DNA of 64,000 nucleotides, from contig CAJQUW010011508.1 in assembly GCA_907163375.1 (NCBI GenBank), forward strand, positions 496,001 to 560,000, in the 5' to 3' direction. Shown here in pieces: positions 8,227 through 21,359 of this stretch. Below the pieces are notes generated by a model. It did no database searches. It was not told the DNA's origin and was given only the letters and a program-made list of their open reading frames with translations. Position 1 is the first letter of the stretch. Every line of letters begins with the position of its first letter. Origin of the DNA: Prostheceraeus crozeri (Eukaryota; Platyhelminthes; Polycladida; Euryleptidae). The position numbers were made by a program, and so were the translations under genes.

Positions 8227-8663
8227 TTTAAGAGAGAGAAAAAATTGTAATTCTCAAATTTGAAATTCTCAACTTTTATGATTTTCGGTGTCCTGGAACG
8301 GTCATGATTTACAAGGTAAAAATTGTAATTCTCAAATTTGAGATTCTTAACTTTTATGATTTTGGGTGTCCTGGAACGGACATGATTTAAGCGAGAAAAT
8401 TGTAATTCTCAAATTTGAGATTTTGAAAAATTTGAAAATTGGGTATTTTTAAAAACGGTTTTTTTCTTCATAACCTGAAAAATGACCAAAATTCATGAAT
8501 TTAGACCATTTAAAAAGTACCATTTTTTGAAAAATCGGTATCTTTAAAAACGACTAAATTCAAGAATTTAGGTCTTAAAAACCTGAAAAAGGGTCTAAAT
8601 TCATGAATTTATGACGTTTTTAAAGATACTTTTTTTTGAATTTTATGGTGTCCTGGAACGGTC
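8221..8663. repeat. Complex repeat block with GTGTCCTGGAACGG units
   Basis: Three imperfect units of about 80 bp start at 8222, 8303 and 8381. Each joins CATGATTTA, an AATTGTAATTCTCAAATTTG stretch and GTGTCCTGGAACGG. Between 8478 and 8640 lies a second family with the palindromic core AAATTCATGAATTT in direct (period about 101 bp) and inverted copies. A last GTGTCCTGGAACGGTC is at 8648-8663. No coding content. Confidence 0.8.
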
Positions 8664-9794
8664 TTCTGCCCATTACTCAAGATTTAGCACTTTTCACTTA
8701 TTCAGAATCACAGACAAAAGTAGAAGGGCGCAAGCCATGGGGACTCAGGATTGGTGAAAACCCACTAGTGACCATTTCAACCGGGGCGGGTGGAACTAAC
8801 GTGTTCAACCTGCATTATATAACAAAGTCTTATTGAAATCTAGTTATTTGTTTACCAAGAATTTATTTAATTATCTGCTGAAAAAGATCATGCATTTTTG
8901 TATCATTGTAAAGTGAGAGTCACAAAGTAGTTGGAATTAATTGTTCTGTTAATTGTTAATTAATTGTTAATTATTCTGAACCCTTGCGTGTTCTCTTTTT
9001 CAGCGAGTGCCTGTTATTCACGATTTCTCAAAAGTAGCAAAACTGTTTTGCTGGATTTTTTCTTGTTGGTTGATTGGCTTTGTTTATCTAAATTTGCAGT
9101 TCGGGGTTATCTCATTCAAATAAAAATCTAAACAATCGGTAATATGCTGTATGTTCGTCTGTGTTTAAAATGCTAATACCTCCACAACAGCATAGATCAA
9201 GCAAAAATTTCTCCAATCATGTAGAAAAAGCAGTTTCGAAACTTCTGCAGGAGTAAAGCGGATGTTCTCGACGGCCAGTTTGATTCAATCAAAACTGCGT
9301 ACCCGACTAGGAAGTAAAGAAAGCTTGGCGGTTAATCAGCCTTCTCTTTCCCTTCTGAGGAGGGAAGACGATTAGGAGAATTGTTTGACCGTGAATAGTG
9401 ACGAGAACTGTTTGTTGTTTTAGATAAGATATTCATGAAAAGTTACTAGTTGTTTTGTTCGTGGAAAATCGTGGAGTGAGTGAAAAGTCATTTTTTACCG
9501 AAAACTCCAATCTACTTCCCATTGGATCTGCATGTGTTTCCTTTGATACTGACTGACAAGAATAGGAACCGGATCGGGTAAAAATCGTTAGACGCACAGA
9601 TGCGCAGTGTGTGTAAATAATCATTGTGGGAATCATTCTTTGAGGGTCTCATTTTCGGCTTCGCTTGCAAAGTTGGTGTGACTATCTGACTCAAAACTAT
9701 ATTATGAGCATTCTTTTTTGCGTCATTTGCTTCCAGAAGATACTGGTTTTGACGTCTTCTACTTGATTGTGGACTTCTATTTCGGTCAATCATG
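8664..9794. other. No gene seen
   Basis: Mixed-composition DNA without a defensible exon. ATTAATTGTTAATT repeats occur near 8940-8970. The short frames here show no family features. Confidence 0.5.
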
Positions 9795-10671
9795 GGCTGC
9801 AACAGGGTTGAGGTGTTTCTTCACCACTTGCTTCCAGCTCTTCTTCTATTATCAATTTCCATCCACAAAACTCTTCTGATCCACTCTGTCTCATCCTTTC
9901 TTACCACGTGGCCAAACCAATGCAGTCTTTACAATTTGCCGCCCTTACAATTTATTTTAATACACTTTCGGTCGAGAAAAGTTGACTTCCTAACTTAAAT
10001 CTAATCTGTTCTGCCGACCGATGGCCAAAACACAAAAATCAATGTAGTCTTTGTCTTCTCCCGATGTCTGTGATTTCTCAAGACACGTTGCTTTTCTGAT
10101 ACAGTGATTTCCTGTCTGATGGCACACATCCACCTTAGAATTCGCATCGCCACACGGTCAAGCATCTTTTCAACGGCCATGACTGACAGCCATAAAGCAT
10201 GGCGTGTCGCACATAGGCTCCATGTACACGACCTTTGGTTCTCAAAGATGGTCCCTTGGACGTCAAGAAGGATTGCAGTTAATGGAATTTACACCATCCA
10301 TATCTTATGACACTTCTGCTGACTCAGCACTTCCAGAGCTATCGAGAACGTCCCAAGATAGGAAAACCTGTTCACTTACTCTAGGTGAGCCCTTTCTTTC
10401 CATGTTGACACACTCCGCTGAAGATTCGACATACATGCTTGGCCCTGATATGTATGCTCAGCAAACGCAGTTGGTAGCTCTGCTCAGGTTTCCCTTCACT
10501 TTACTGCATCTCGCATGCATCCACATCGTACAGGAAGTACAACGAATAGAGTACCACATGCCCCTCATGGCCATTTCGCGTTTATGTATTTTTTTCCGAT
10601 CTATTGTTCCACTAACAAGTACTTTGGTCATTCCTGTGTTCATCCTCAGACATTTCGACAACAGGCTTGTC
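9795..10671 (-). mobile_element. LINE 3' half, decayed
   Basis: Leftward translation gives, in the expected order, pieces typical of the end of non-LTR 'endonuclease-reverse transcriptase' proteins: LRMNTGMTKVLVSG; a Cys-rich finger CTSCTMWMHARC; FSYLGT; KGRVY; MLDRVAMRILRWMC; and finally LHWFGHVVRKDETEWIRRVL. The pieces fall in different frames with stops between them, so this is a dead copy. The reverse-transcriptase core is not visible to the right of 10671, so it is 5'-truncated or too worn to see. The clade is not resolved. Confidence 0.8.
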
Positions 10672-13600
10672 TCCTAGGCGGTGACTTTTTCTTGGAAGTC
10701 AACCATGAATGCTAATTTTTCATTTGATAAACAAATGAAAAAATTCAATGCCTCTAATTTTGAAGAAGTCGAACAGACAAGCACCAAAGCTAGGAAAGTA
10801 CTAAATTCATGCTTGCGAATCTACTTCTTCATTAGCATTGGTGAGTATCATGCCGTGTATTCGACTGAAGATTGGGTTCGATTTTCAGCTAGTGAGTCAT
10901 TATTTTTGTTCGTACCACGAACAATGCTCACTAAAATATCAAAATATCATCATCTCCTTGTCAAACTAACGCATTTTAAAATTTGGCATTAGTACAAATG
11001 GTCAATCCAGGAATCAATTGCCTTGTAAAGAAACCCCTATTTGGCAATGTGTATGTGCTTTTAATTATTTTATAGAAATTACGTCATGCAATGACATTTT
11101 CACAAAGAAAATCTTGCCGAGCAATACTATTGTAGTGCTGCCTCTCAAAAATTTTGAAAATTTTAGCATAGATCATTCATTAGAAGTGATGACGATATCT
11201 GTTCAACCTTTTTGAATACGAGCAAAGGCATTAAATTTGTCCATCGATTCTCCGATGTCGCCTGGAAGCGGCCACTAATATTGTCAATAACAAGTGATCA
11301 TGAAGTGATGATTACTACAAGGTTCATATATGTCTACCTTATTGATTGAACTGTGAAATGAAGGCATACACATGCCAGCTACGGTAGCGGATGCTTTAGT
11401 TATCTAGATCAGATAACTTAGGATTTCGAGGACAATGCAATTGGATTGTTCCAATCGTTTGAGAAAGTGTTTCTTCATAAAAACTGCCATTTGCAATATG
11501 TACATAAAAATATGAATAAAAAGATATTATTCGAAGGGATAAATCTCGATGTGGAAAATCACCGCGAAAAGCAGTTATGCACCTTTTGAGCGAAAGATAC
11601 GAAGCCATGACATCAGAGATGATTTTTAACTTTGACATTATCTTCTCGAATGATGTGACCCATTCCTTGTTTTATAGAATCTGCTGCAATGAGGCAGTGC
11701 GACATGTGTAATTTCCTTATCTCTCATCCACGCCGATTCGACTTTGATGTGATTAGATTATTTACACGCTCCTTGTGACAGAGAGCGGATGAAAGATCTA
11801 CTATAATTAGTTTCATGAAATTATAATCTCATTTGTTAATTTGTGAAATTAGCAAGACATTTTTCTATGATCACAGCCAAATAATAGTAAAATGTAGAAA
11901 TGAGTCCAAGTTTATGGTTGCAAGTGTATGATGTATGATGACAGATGAAGATATGAAATCTGATCATTTTGCGCAGATCAAATGGATTGCACTTGCAAAG
12001 CGTGAGATAATTTGATCAGCAAGTTATTCTAATACATCAAGTCCTCAGAATAACCCGAACATGAGCTTTTTTCATCATGTTTGAGGATTTTTAAATGAAA
12101 ATGAAGTTCTGATTTAGCAGCACAGCTTAGAATAGTATTAAAATAAATAAAAGCCAAAGTTTCAACATCTATTATTATCTCTATTCTTTTTAAAACTGCT
12201 CGATATTTCGGTATTAACAGCCAGCTCCAGGGGAGCACAGGTTAATAAAGTCTTGGATCGCATGAATTTTTTTTTTTAATATTTCAACAAATATATGGTA
12301 GATTTGGCAATAAAAATCAATCATTTATTAGATGAAAGAATTTTAAATATAAAATGCCAAATAGGTTCAGAAGGACAATTATGCTCAATGACTAGTCATG
12401 TAGTATAAGATCACAAAGATAGTGAATGATGTGGAACTTCATTTGATCCCTGCCTTATAAAATTACAATTCGCTCTAATAACATTTGACATTAATTATCA
12501 ATATATGTCCTTCCATGGAAGATTTTTGCATGAAAATATCTTTTTTAAAAATGTGCCGTTTCATTGATTTTCCAAAATTCCAATTGGAAATTTAGCCTTT
12601 GTTCATAGCTTTCGTAGCCAAGAGTTCTTAGAGAAAATTGCGGTGGCTGTTTTGTGTCTTACTAGACGCTCAGCTCAGATTACATGTATGTTTAGCAATT
12701 TTTATCATGTTTATTCCATTCTTATTGCAAAATAATTGAATATTAATTATTTTATTTTCTAGCTGATCCAACCAAGAATATGATGTACTCTAAACTAGGG
12801 AATACAATGCCAGATTTAAGACATGAATAGAAAGCACCAGTGTTCGGCCTACTTAATTGCTTATTCAAGTAAGCGCTTGCAATGAATGCGAAATTACATC
12901 ATGAACGCCACAAAATGTTCAGGTTTGCATATACATTGACAATTTAGAAAGTGATCAAAGATAAGAGACTTAAAAGAGGTGCTGGGGTACCCTCTCGGTC
13001 AAATGTTTCGTTGTTTTTCCCATTTAGGAATTCTGAGGTCAACCCAACAATAGAGCAATTATACAACACTAGCCATAGGGTTGTAAGGAGCACCGTTCTT
13101 TAACCACAAGATATGGAAGTGTGAGACGTATCTAAGCCCCAAATTAGGTTGATTTTTCATAATCGTCAGTACCTATTAGAGAAAGGAATTTCTATCACTT
13201 GGGTTTGCGTTTGCTTGCGATATTTCTTACTTAGGTTAGAAAATCTTCAACAAAAATACGAACTATGGTCATGAGGGTAGAGGCATGAATGTGAGGGTGT
13301 AGGTTTTGGCCTTTATGCTATGTGGTTGTTCTTCCAAGAGCTTCTGACTTAATGCCAACTGTTTAGGAAAGCAAATCTGCTTCAATTTGACTGGTACCAA
13401 GGCCTCTTGTGGATACTTTTCCTTTTGTTTGCCGATCATAACGCAACGTCTATGACTGAGCTGTCGAGCTATGTGTCCAGCACGTGAGATGAATTATAAT
13501 GGAGACAACTAACAGCTATCCAATGAAAAAAAATTGCACCTTATATTTCGCCATGATCAGTGTCGATCATAGCAAAACGATTGTAATGAAATTGTGGTCT

Positions 13601-13790
13601 CATCTCAATAAAGCATCACTTACAGTGTACATGCATATACCATTATGAAGTAGCTGCGAATTTGAAAAGTTATGGTTTGAGTACGAGAAGTTTGTAATAG
13701 AATATTCAAAAGTTGTGCATTTAAGCACTAAACAGTATTAAGCACTATTTTCAATTTGAATTTTTAGGACGTCGATCATTTTTTTTTACT
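10672..13790. other. No gene seen
   Basis: Three kilobases of AT-rich DNA with only short chance frames. I see no splice-bounded exon, repeat family or RNA gene. Confidence 0.45.
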
Positions 13791-13911
13791 GAATTTTCAC
13801 CCCTAGCACAGCTAAGAGCCATGAACGAAGCCAGGGGTTACTCAATGAAAAACTAATAAATTGTATTACTGTAAATAAATAAGAGAAAAAAAAACAGATC
13901 TTATAATCTGA

Positions 13912-14283
13912 TTAAGCTGCCCCCATCAGAAACCTATTCGCACGCCTCTTGAAAGTATCAAGATTGTATTGGTCAGGGAAAGTGGTCTGGGGAAGCTGAT
14001 TCCAAAGTTGTGCCGTGCGAACAAAAAAGCTTTTCGAGCGACTCACAGTACGTGCGCGTTTAAGCTCACATGATGCTTCTACCGAAATAGTACCTGTAGA
14101 AGAGACTGAGTGAAAAGCCCCGTCTGTTCTGACGCGAGCGGGCTTGCACTGGCTAGCAAGTTTTTCACATGAGAATTCTTGACACGTTCTCAACCCGTTC
14201 AAGGAGGTTAAGATGCGGCGTTTGTGGGCCACCTGCCCAGATGACACAACAATATCATCATCAAGGGAATACGCTACTGTCAC
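13912..14283 (-). mobile_element. LINE ORF2 C-terminal remnant
   Basis: 123 codons read leftward. The end is the characteristic LINE tail: [16 protein letters not shown], then [16 protein letters not shown], matching the 'R-S-x-x-F-x-V-R-x-A-x-L-W-N-x-L-P ... F-K-x-x-L' block that ends the reverse-transcriptase proteins of several LINE clades. The preceding part is arginine-rich. A second open stretch, 14293-14478 on the same strand, may be the upstream part in another frame. The copy is strongly 5'-truncated. Confidence 0.75.
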
Positions 14284-14519
14284 GCTTATATTTTATGGAA
14301 AAAGGGTCACTGCGGAAGCCCACCCAGTCTCTTGGAGAGATTGATAAACTGTTCTATGGAAGGGTGCAGACGTGTGTGGAGCAAACTTGTTTGCCAGAAA
14401 CTGTGATAACACAGTGATCAGACGTGCGGGGAGAAAGAAACAGGTCAAGAGATATCCAGTATCCCCAGCAGCGGTCACATTGAAAATATCCGCATTAGTT
14501 GATGATGAGCGGTATAGGA

Positions 14520-17500
14520 AAAATGACCAGTAAAAAAAAAAATAATATTCCAGAGCCTGCTAGTAGCCGCCGGCACGGTCACAAACGCGCCCACAAAAAA
14601 CCTTTCCGACAAGGGTAAAACCAAAGAAAGCATGACTTTCAGACGAACAAGCCTATTGCGACTCCCCTTTTTCCTTTTCTTCGCCGCTGAGGCGGCGAGT
14701 TGAGTGAGAAAGGGAATAATATAAGGAGTTGAAAAATATTTTTAAGCTTCATTTTATGAACATCTCAGAATATCTGAACAAGCATGATATTTTTGATTGG
14801 TGACATGTTCTGCAGCCTAATATGTTGTTAATAAAATTTTTCTATTCATTTTCTACTCTTTATCTACTCTACTTTTTCCTCAAATATAAGGAATACCACA
14901 TTAGAGGTTCATCATATATGAATGATGGACCTTTGAAAAAATGCACTTAATATATATACTCAATAGGTGAAATGAAGAAAGCAACTTCTAAAAATTGTCA
15001 TTACATTGAATAGGCCTATCTCGCTTATGCATCGGTCAATAAATTGTCTAAAATATTGCCTGGTACGAAGTGTAAACTGAATTTTATAACCATGATGAAA
15101 GGTGCTGCTGCTTTACACATCATCTTACACAAATTCAAGCGGCCATTGCCATTATTGTAAGCAACATGAAGTAATAAAATATTCTTGCGTTTAAAAGCAT
15201 GAAATATGCTGTAAACTATGCTAATTTTATATGACTGATGTGGAATCTGTTTTCCTCTTATGTATGAAATCGAGACCGCTTATCGGTTTGTTCAGCATCT
15301 TTCAGTCACAGAAATCAAAATGAAATTGTGAAAATCAACACCAGAATTCGTGACAATACATGCAAAAGTCAAAGAAGTCTACTGAGCCTATATTTCGATG
15401 TTCGCATTCATTGAACAAGGGATGGCGAATAAAATTGTTGTTGACAGATAATTTTTTTTATTATTTTTAAGTTCACTGTTGTGCGTGTCAAGTGGCACCA
15501 TTTAATGAGGAATACTGCTTGTGTAAATAGCTTTCCATTATCTAATTGTTGTAAACAGCGCACCAAATATTTCAGGTTAAAATTATCTGACCGACTGTCA
15601 ACGACATTTGTTTAAGTAGGGACACGATGGCAAATATCAACGTTCGCTTGAGCTATCATGGTGAGCTACGTTCATGCATAGCTCATTACAATGTATTTGC
15701 TTTATTAGAATGGCTGGAGTAGCGGTTATAGTGGGATTTTTTTATTTCTGATTACAGTCTTTTGAAATACATTTGCCTGGGTTTGCTTCCTCCATGCTTC
15801 TCTAAGTTCTTGAAGTATGCCAATCTGTGAGCTGTAGAGAAAACTGTAAGGAAAACTTGTCCTAGATAATGGGCGTTAAACAAAAAGGTAATGTGAAGTA
15901 GATCTTTACTAGAGGATAGGAGGAAATTTAATATGATCGAAATCTGGAGCTGTTGATGTTGTGAGTAGTCGAGCGGCCCCTTGCTGGATTATCTCACTTA
16001 TCTGCGTGTGAGTTGATTCTAATCAAGCTCAATGAAGCTTAGGCAACGTGTACAATGACAACCTTGATTACGATCGGATGTCAGTTTCCAACATCACTGT
16101 ATGTCTGATTGCCAAATGCTCGATTAAATTTACTTTTCAACAAAATTACGTACCTATGCATATAATGTACGAATATAAGATGTACTTACATAAAGGGGCA
16201 TGGGTACTTCCAAAATTCTGTTAGGAACCACATTTCAGAAAGTTTCAGAGTCAAGAAAACGTGCAGGTCTTCAGAAGTAGTATGAAAATAATCTTCACAT
16301 TTTCAGAAAAATATTTAATGTCTCGATAATGTTGGCCGTATTTTCGTGGTAACATTCTTTAGGTGTACTTAGAAATTATGTTAACTTTCTTTGTAGTAGT
16401 ATTTTTCAACTCTTTCTTGGGCAAAAGCTTTTTATATGAATGCTGCAAACTCATCGATATCTATTTGAACTGTCATCGCTATCTAGTGCAATTCATAAAT
16501 GAAAGAATGTCGTTCCTCGTCTAACCTGACTGATAGATGATATAACATTTGATCTTCACATTTTAGGAATATTAATTTAATCTTTGTAAATAAATATTCA
16601 TAGAATCAACTTTTATGTTGAATACTGAGCATGTTGGGCCCTCCATATGTCCATGACTGCATGTTGGTAAGTGACTCAAACACCTTAGAAACTCTGCAGT
16701 ATGTTTAATTGCTTGCCAGTGCTTGAGTAATGTGAAGGCGCGGAGAAGGTCTTTACTAATTTGATAATGTAAACTCAGTATCATTCATAACAATGCAATC
16801 ATTTTCGTGCGTCAATCTCAACCAATATCGTACATTCCAACAGTTCATATTTATGAAATGTTGAAAAGTTCGTTGTAGCTGTTCTACTATGTAGTCCTGA
16901 GACTAAATAATGTTTCCTCTGAACTGAAAAGTCAACTAGTTTGAAACTAGTTTCATCCAAATGCAAAGCCTTCTCCAAATGGTCGAAGCCAATCGTCATC
17001 AGATTAGAATTACTCTTGTATAATAGCATTTAGCTGCAGCTTAGACGATAGTCAGGAGAAATTAGAACAGTCATCTCAAAACGGCGGTAAATTCAATTTA
17101 GTTTGAAGTAAAATCAAAGCCTCTTACATCCTTTGATGCTTATAGTGCATTCCTTTTAAGATGATATAAAGCGATGCTCATTCTTCTTCTCTTCTCGGGT
17201 GCTCCCAATATCAATTCTTTATTCTGTGAAAGTGCAGCAACTAAATGGTAGCTTTTTTTACCACTTTTGAAAGGAAGCGATAGTGTTCTCAACTATTTTA
17301 AGGAGGCATGATACTTCAATTTCTTAAATCATTCAAAATATGCTGATTTTTGTGACGGATTAGTTGCTTTTTCTATTAACACAATTGCTCTAACAAACGA
17401 CAGCCTTCACCAAATAATTCACTGTAAAGTTAATTATTATGAGATGTAGACCATAATTCGAGTTGCTGAAAAATTGTTCACCTTATGTTAATATGAAGGA

Positions 17501-17794
17501 ACAAGTTTCATGACACTTGTACTGCCAGTTGTGATGTTACAACTCAACTCTTGTAATCCATTTCCTTGTAGCAATTATTAAAAGGAAGCTGTTGAGCTTA
17601 CTTTTCACTTTCCGTGAAATACTGGAACTGGCAATCCATTAAAAAATTATAGTAACAGTCGATATCGTATTACTAAATTAACCTTTAAAACTGACTATCC
17701 AGTAAACTGAGGTGTGGCAGAGTACGAGCGACACGTAATTGTAAATGACTCGTTATTCTACGCTTATCATTGAAGGCAAAAAATTGCATCTATA
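14520..17794. other. No gene seen
   Basis: About 3.3 kb without a supported gene. A small GC-richer patch at 14570-14700 (ending in GCCGCTGAGGCGGCGAG) may belong to the neighbouring LINE or another element. The rest is featureless AT-rich DNA. Confidence 0.45.
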
Positions 17795-17802
17795 TGTTTT
17801 AG

Positions 17803-20690
17803 CAGGGGCGGCGCCACGGGTGGGTCAGGGGGTTGGGGAAACTTTTTACAATTGCATTATTTTTCGTATAATTTTGGAGGTTTGTCGCCACAGGGGGGAT
17901 TTTCAATTTCATTTGATGTCACCTTGCATATTGGTTTAATGCTGGAATCGAGATGCGTCTATCAGTCGATGATGACAAGTTTCCGCTCACTCTTTATCTT
18001 GTATACTTGATGTATTGGTTTTGAATTATCAGCGCGTAGCGTAGGGTAATTGCTGACACGTGCGAAGTGGTCAAACTTATGAAATTCCATGTCAAATTTA
18101 ATAGATGATCAGTCTGTAGTTTATCAGACAAAAGATGGGCATGTCAAGCCAACAAGATTACAGCAGCATGCAAACGTCTCAGTACATTACTTTCTTTGCT
18201 GGTTCATGGCTGGTTTGTGTAGATGAAGACGAAGATGTCGATAGGAAGATAACCAGCTTGAGGTCCACTGCATCAAATAGATAAAACGTTATTATGGATT
18301 TTATTCGGACTTAAATATATATTCAATAGCTCGAAAACTTTGTCTGATTTCCTTCGAAGCTCAACTAACAACTTAGCCGATGCTATTGACTTAGCAAAAA
18401 ACTTCAGAGAAGAGCTACAAGAACTGAGAACAGAAGAAAGATGCAAAATTGTATGGGAGGAAGTGGAGGAAATTTCAAAGGAATTAAAGATATCTGAAAG
18501 AGTGAAGCGTCGACAACCAAAGGTTCCAAGTCGCCTAAAAGACTCCATTGTCGAAGCACCGATTGAGACAGAACGCTCAGAAGAGGATGAATATCTGAAT
18601 TTCAAACGTAGTATCTATTCTGCAATCGACAAAATAGAAATTGAGATAGACCGTCGATTTAGCAATACCAATCAGAACCCTATGCGAGGAATATCATCAT
18701 TCACTCCAAATTCACCGAACTTTTTGGAAATCGATGCAATATCTACCTTTGGGAAAGAATATAATTCATTAATAGATACAGAAGACATCGACATCGAAAT
18801 AAATAGCCTTCGCCGAATTTTAAGAAAACTACCCGAGGATGAGCGACCCACAACCCTTCTGTCACTACATGTTTACGTTAATCGATTAAATGCTGCTTAT
18901 CCAGAACTGGACAAACTCTTGCGGATTGCGTGCACATTACCGGTATCAACATCAGCTTGCGAGAGGTCCTTCAGCAACTTACGGATTGTGAAAAATTATG
19001 TGCGAACAATGACAAATAACCGACTTAATGATCACATGATTCTTGGTATACACCGCCAGGGGGCAGCAAGACTTGATTTGAATGAGGTTCTCAACAGATT
19101 TGTCAAGAGACACCCTAAATGTAGAATCCAACTAAAGTAACCCAACCACAGGTCGCTGACCAAATGACATTCACATACACGATTGCATGCACGAAACACT
19201 TTCATACTTAATTATTTAGAAAATTTATGTAAGTGGTTTGACGAACCATTTACAGTTTTGAAGTGTTTGTATCAACCGTAGATGAATTCATACATAGGCT
19301 TTATGTTTTCATTTTGTGAAATTACGATTTGAATTGTTTCTAAATTTCTCAAACCTGAATGTCTCTTAACTTTCAAATGCCAAATGTTATGTAGCAAAAA
19401 ATTTGTAAATGTATGAACTTTGTATGTAAATATTTCTATTCCCTTTTCCTCTGAAAATGGTCGTAACGATAAGAAGCAAATTCTCCTTAACGTGGAGTAG
19501 CAGTTCATTTAGTCTTTTATACTAGCACTTAACCAATAAAAGTCTGAAATTTTGCTGAAGAACAGCACATTCTTAAAACTAATTTTGTACAAGAAAAAAT
19601 CGCTTTTAATTGTCCATGACATTCTTCTGTACATTTTATGATCAATAATTCATTCAAGTTTATGTGTAGAAATAGTCTTGAAAATAAGTGTTGTACATAG
19701 TTTACTATATACATCTACGTTTGCATGTGGTCTGATCCATCTATGTTACTGCATCTCGTTCTCAGGCTCATTTTTCACGTTAACGTTACCAAAACAATCA
19801 ATTGAAGAAGCAATGAATTATTCTACCTATTCACATTGACTGTTACAACTTTTTTCAAAATATCAAAGTTGCAATAGTCGAAGTAAATATGAACATATAA
19901 TCGATCAGCTTAAGTAGATACTATGGAAATTGATGGTTTGACCGTTGTTGCAGTAATACTGAGAAAATAAGATATCTTATATTAATTCAGAACTTAAGTT
20001 TTTGCGTTGATTTTAAGAACGAGATATTTTAATATTGGACTTGCAACCGAAAAGTTCCGGAATTATGTTAATTTAGTACTTTTCCTGTTGCGAGTTATAG
20101 AGAGATTTTGTGTTCCTTTTTCCGCAATTCAGTTTCTGAATTCTTGGTTTCTCATGACTACTTAAGGTTACAAAGCTTTATCATATCACTTTGTCGGAAT
20201 TTTGGTTTTTGTCAACGTGCTTTGAATTGTACAATTAGATATCGAAACGCTTTATTGGAGAATTTGAATCCAGAATTTGAGCTTTTCTGACTTTCAATAA
20301 ACACATTTTCATGAGTATGCGTTTCCACTACGATTTTAAAGGTGTATATGATGTCATTTGGGCCCATTGGTGACAATATTGCTATGCTCTGATGCTCTGA
20401 AGTAATTTTAACTACATAAATTATACATGATGGAATGACAGCAATAAGTTGACGCAATAAATGTCGAACGATATCACAAACATATAATACAATTGCAGAT
20501 CTTATGATGTTGTAATTCTATGTATATTGATAATATCGTATATTTACCATATATGCATCAGATATAGCGTAACAATGTAGACGTAGTATGACATACTAAC
20601 AGTCAAAGTCATGTAGACCAACGACATTTTTCGGTAAAATCTGGAGATAGGAATGACCCCCCGGCGGGGAAGGACCTGGCGCCACCCCTG
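17803..20690 (+). mobile_element. hAT DNA transposon with TIRs and 8-bp target duplication
   Basis: Left end CAGGGGCGGCGCCA at 17803; right end, read inward, CAGGGGTGGCGCCA ending at 20690. The 14-bp termini differ by one base. Both sides are flanked by the identical octamer TGTTTTAG (17795-17802 and 20691-20698), the 8-bp duplication that hAT elements make. The element is 2888 bp and encodes the C-terminal part of a hAT transposase at 18262-19140. The rest is non-coding, so it is a decayed or internally rearranged copy, probably unable to move itself. Confidence 0.92.
18262..19140 (+). pseudogene. hAT transposase, C-terminal fragment (ZMYM1-like)
   Basis: The frame is open from 18262 (after a stop at 18259-18261) to a stop at 19138-19140, about 292 codons, roughly half of a normal hAT transposase. 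There is no convincing start. The C-terminus is the hAT dimerisation domain: LLRIACTLPVSTSACERSFS, followed by RTMTNNRLNDHMILGIHR. This form resembles zinc-finger MYM-type 1-like proteins, which derive from hAT transposases. The N-terminal BED finger and the first catalytic motifs are missing. It lies inside the TIR-bounded element 17803-20690. Confidence 0.85.
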
Positions 20691-21175
20691 TGTTTTAGCA
20701 TTATGATATTATATCATATATTACTATGTGTTCTGGTATTGATTATTTAGTGCTTATATGACTCATATCGATTGAAATCATGTTTGTTTCTCTTTTTTAT
20801 AGATCATATTTGCTTACTCAATCTTCCTTTTTGAACGATTTCATACGGTTTTTGAGAATGAAGCGGAAGCGCTAATCTACAGATAGTTAGATTACGAAGA
20901 TAAGGCACCATAATTTATTGTTCACTATTTTCACCATCAATGATCACATTCCAGCTCATTCTTTATCATTAGAATGATCATGTGAAAATTTACACAATCA
21001 AACTTCTACATCTGATTGAAACTTAACTCATATGACCTTGTGATTCATGAGGCAACTTGTTTTGTAGTTCCGAACTGCTGATCTTTCAGAATCGCTGAAG
21101 CATATAGACGATAAATTTTTTGTGCCTTCAATGATATGCATGTATGCAGAATAATGAGTCATTTTAAATTGAAGC

Positions 21176-21359
21176 TTTAACGTCACTACTACACATACTG
21201 AAGGGCTGGACGGTGCTGACATGGTCAGACTTTCCTTGAGCGTTGTGGTACTTTTAGTACGGGTGTCCTTCCTGCCGACTTTCAATGACAGTTTTGGAGC
21301 TCAACCTCTAGACCATAAGATCACCAGCCCAAGCACTTGACCGCTGTGCCACAGAGACA
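21176..21359 (-). mobile_element. tRNA-derived SINE, family 1, copy 1
   Basis: Read leftward, the element starts GTCTCTGTGGCACAGCGGTC, containing an A box (TGGCACAGCGG), then a B box-like GGTTGAGCTCC about 50 bp on. The tail contains a GGAAGGACACCCG-type segment and ends near TGACGTTAAAGC. The head shows RNA polymerase III promoter boxes, and the tail resembles RTE-type LINE 3' ends that such SINEs borrow. Two more copies lie at 26268-26436 and 43396-43583. Confidence 0.8.

Noticed and set aside
8221-8663. CRISPR-like repeated units
   Set aside because: The genome is eukaryotic, the units have no equal-length unique spacers, and there are no cas genes.
10204-10677. 157-codon frame on the plus strand
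   Set aside because: The minus strand carries the ordered LINE motifs; this frame is their shadow.
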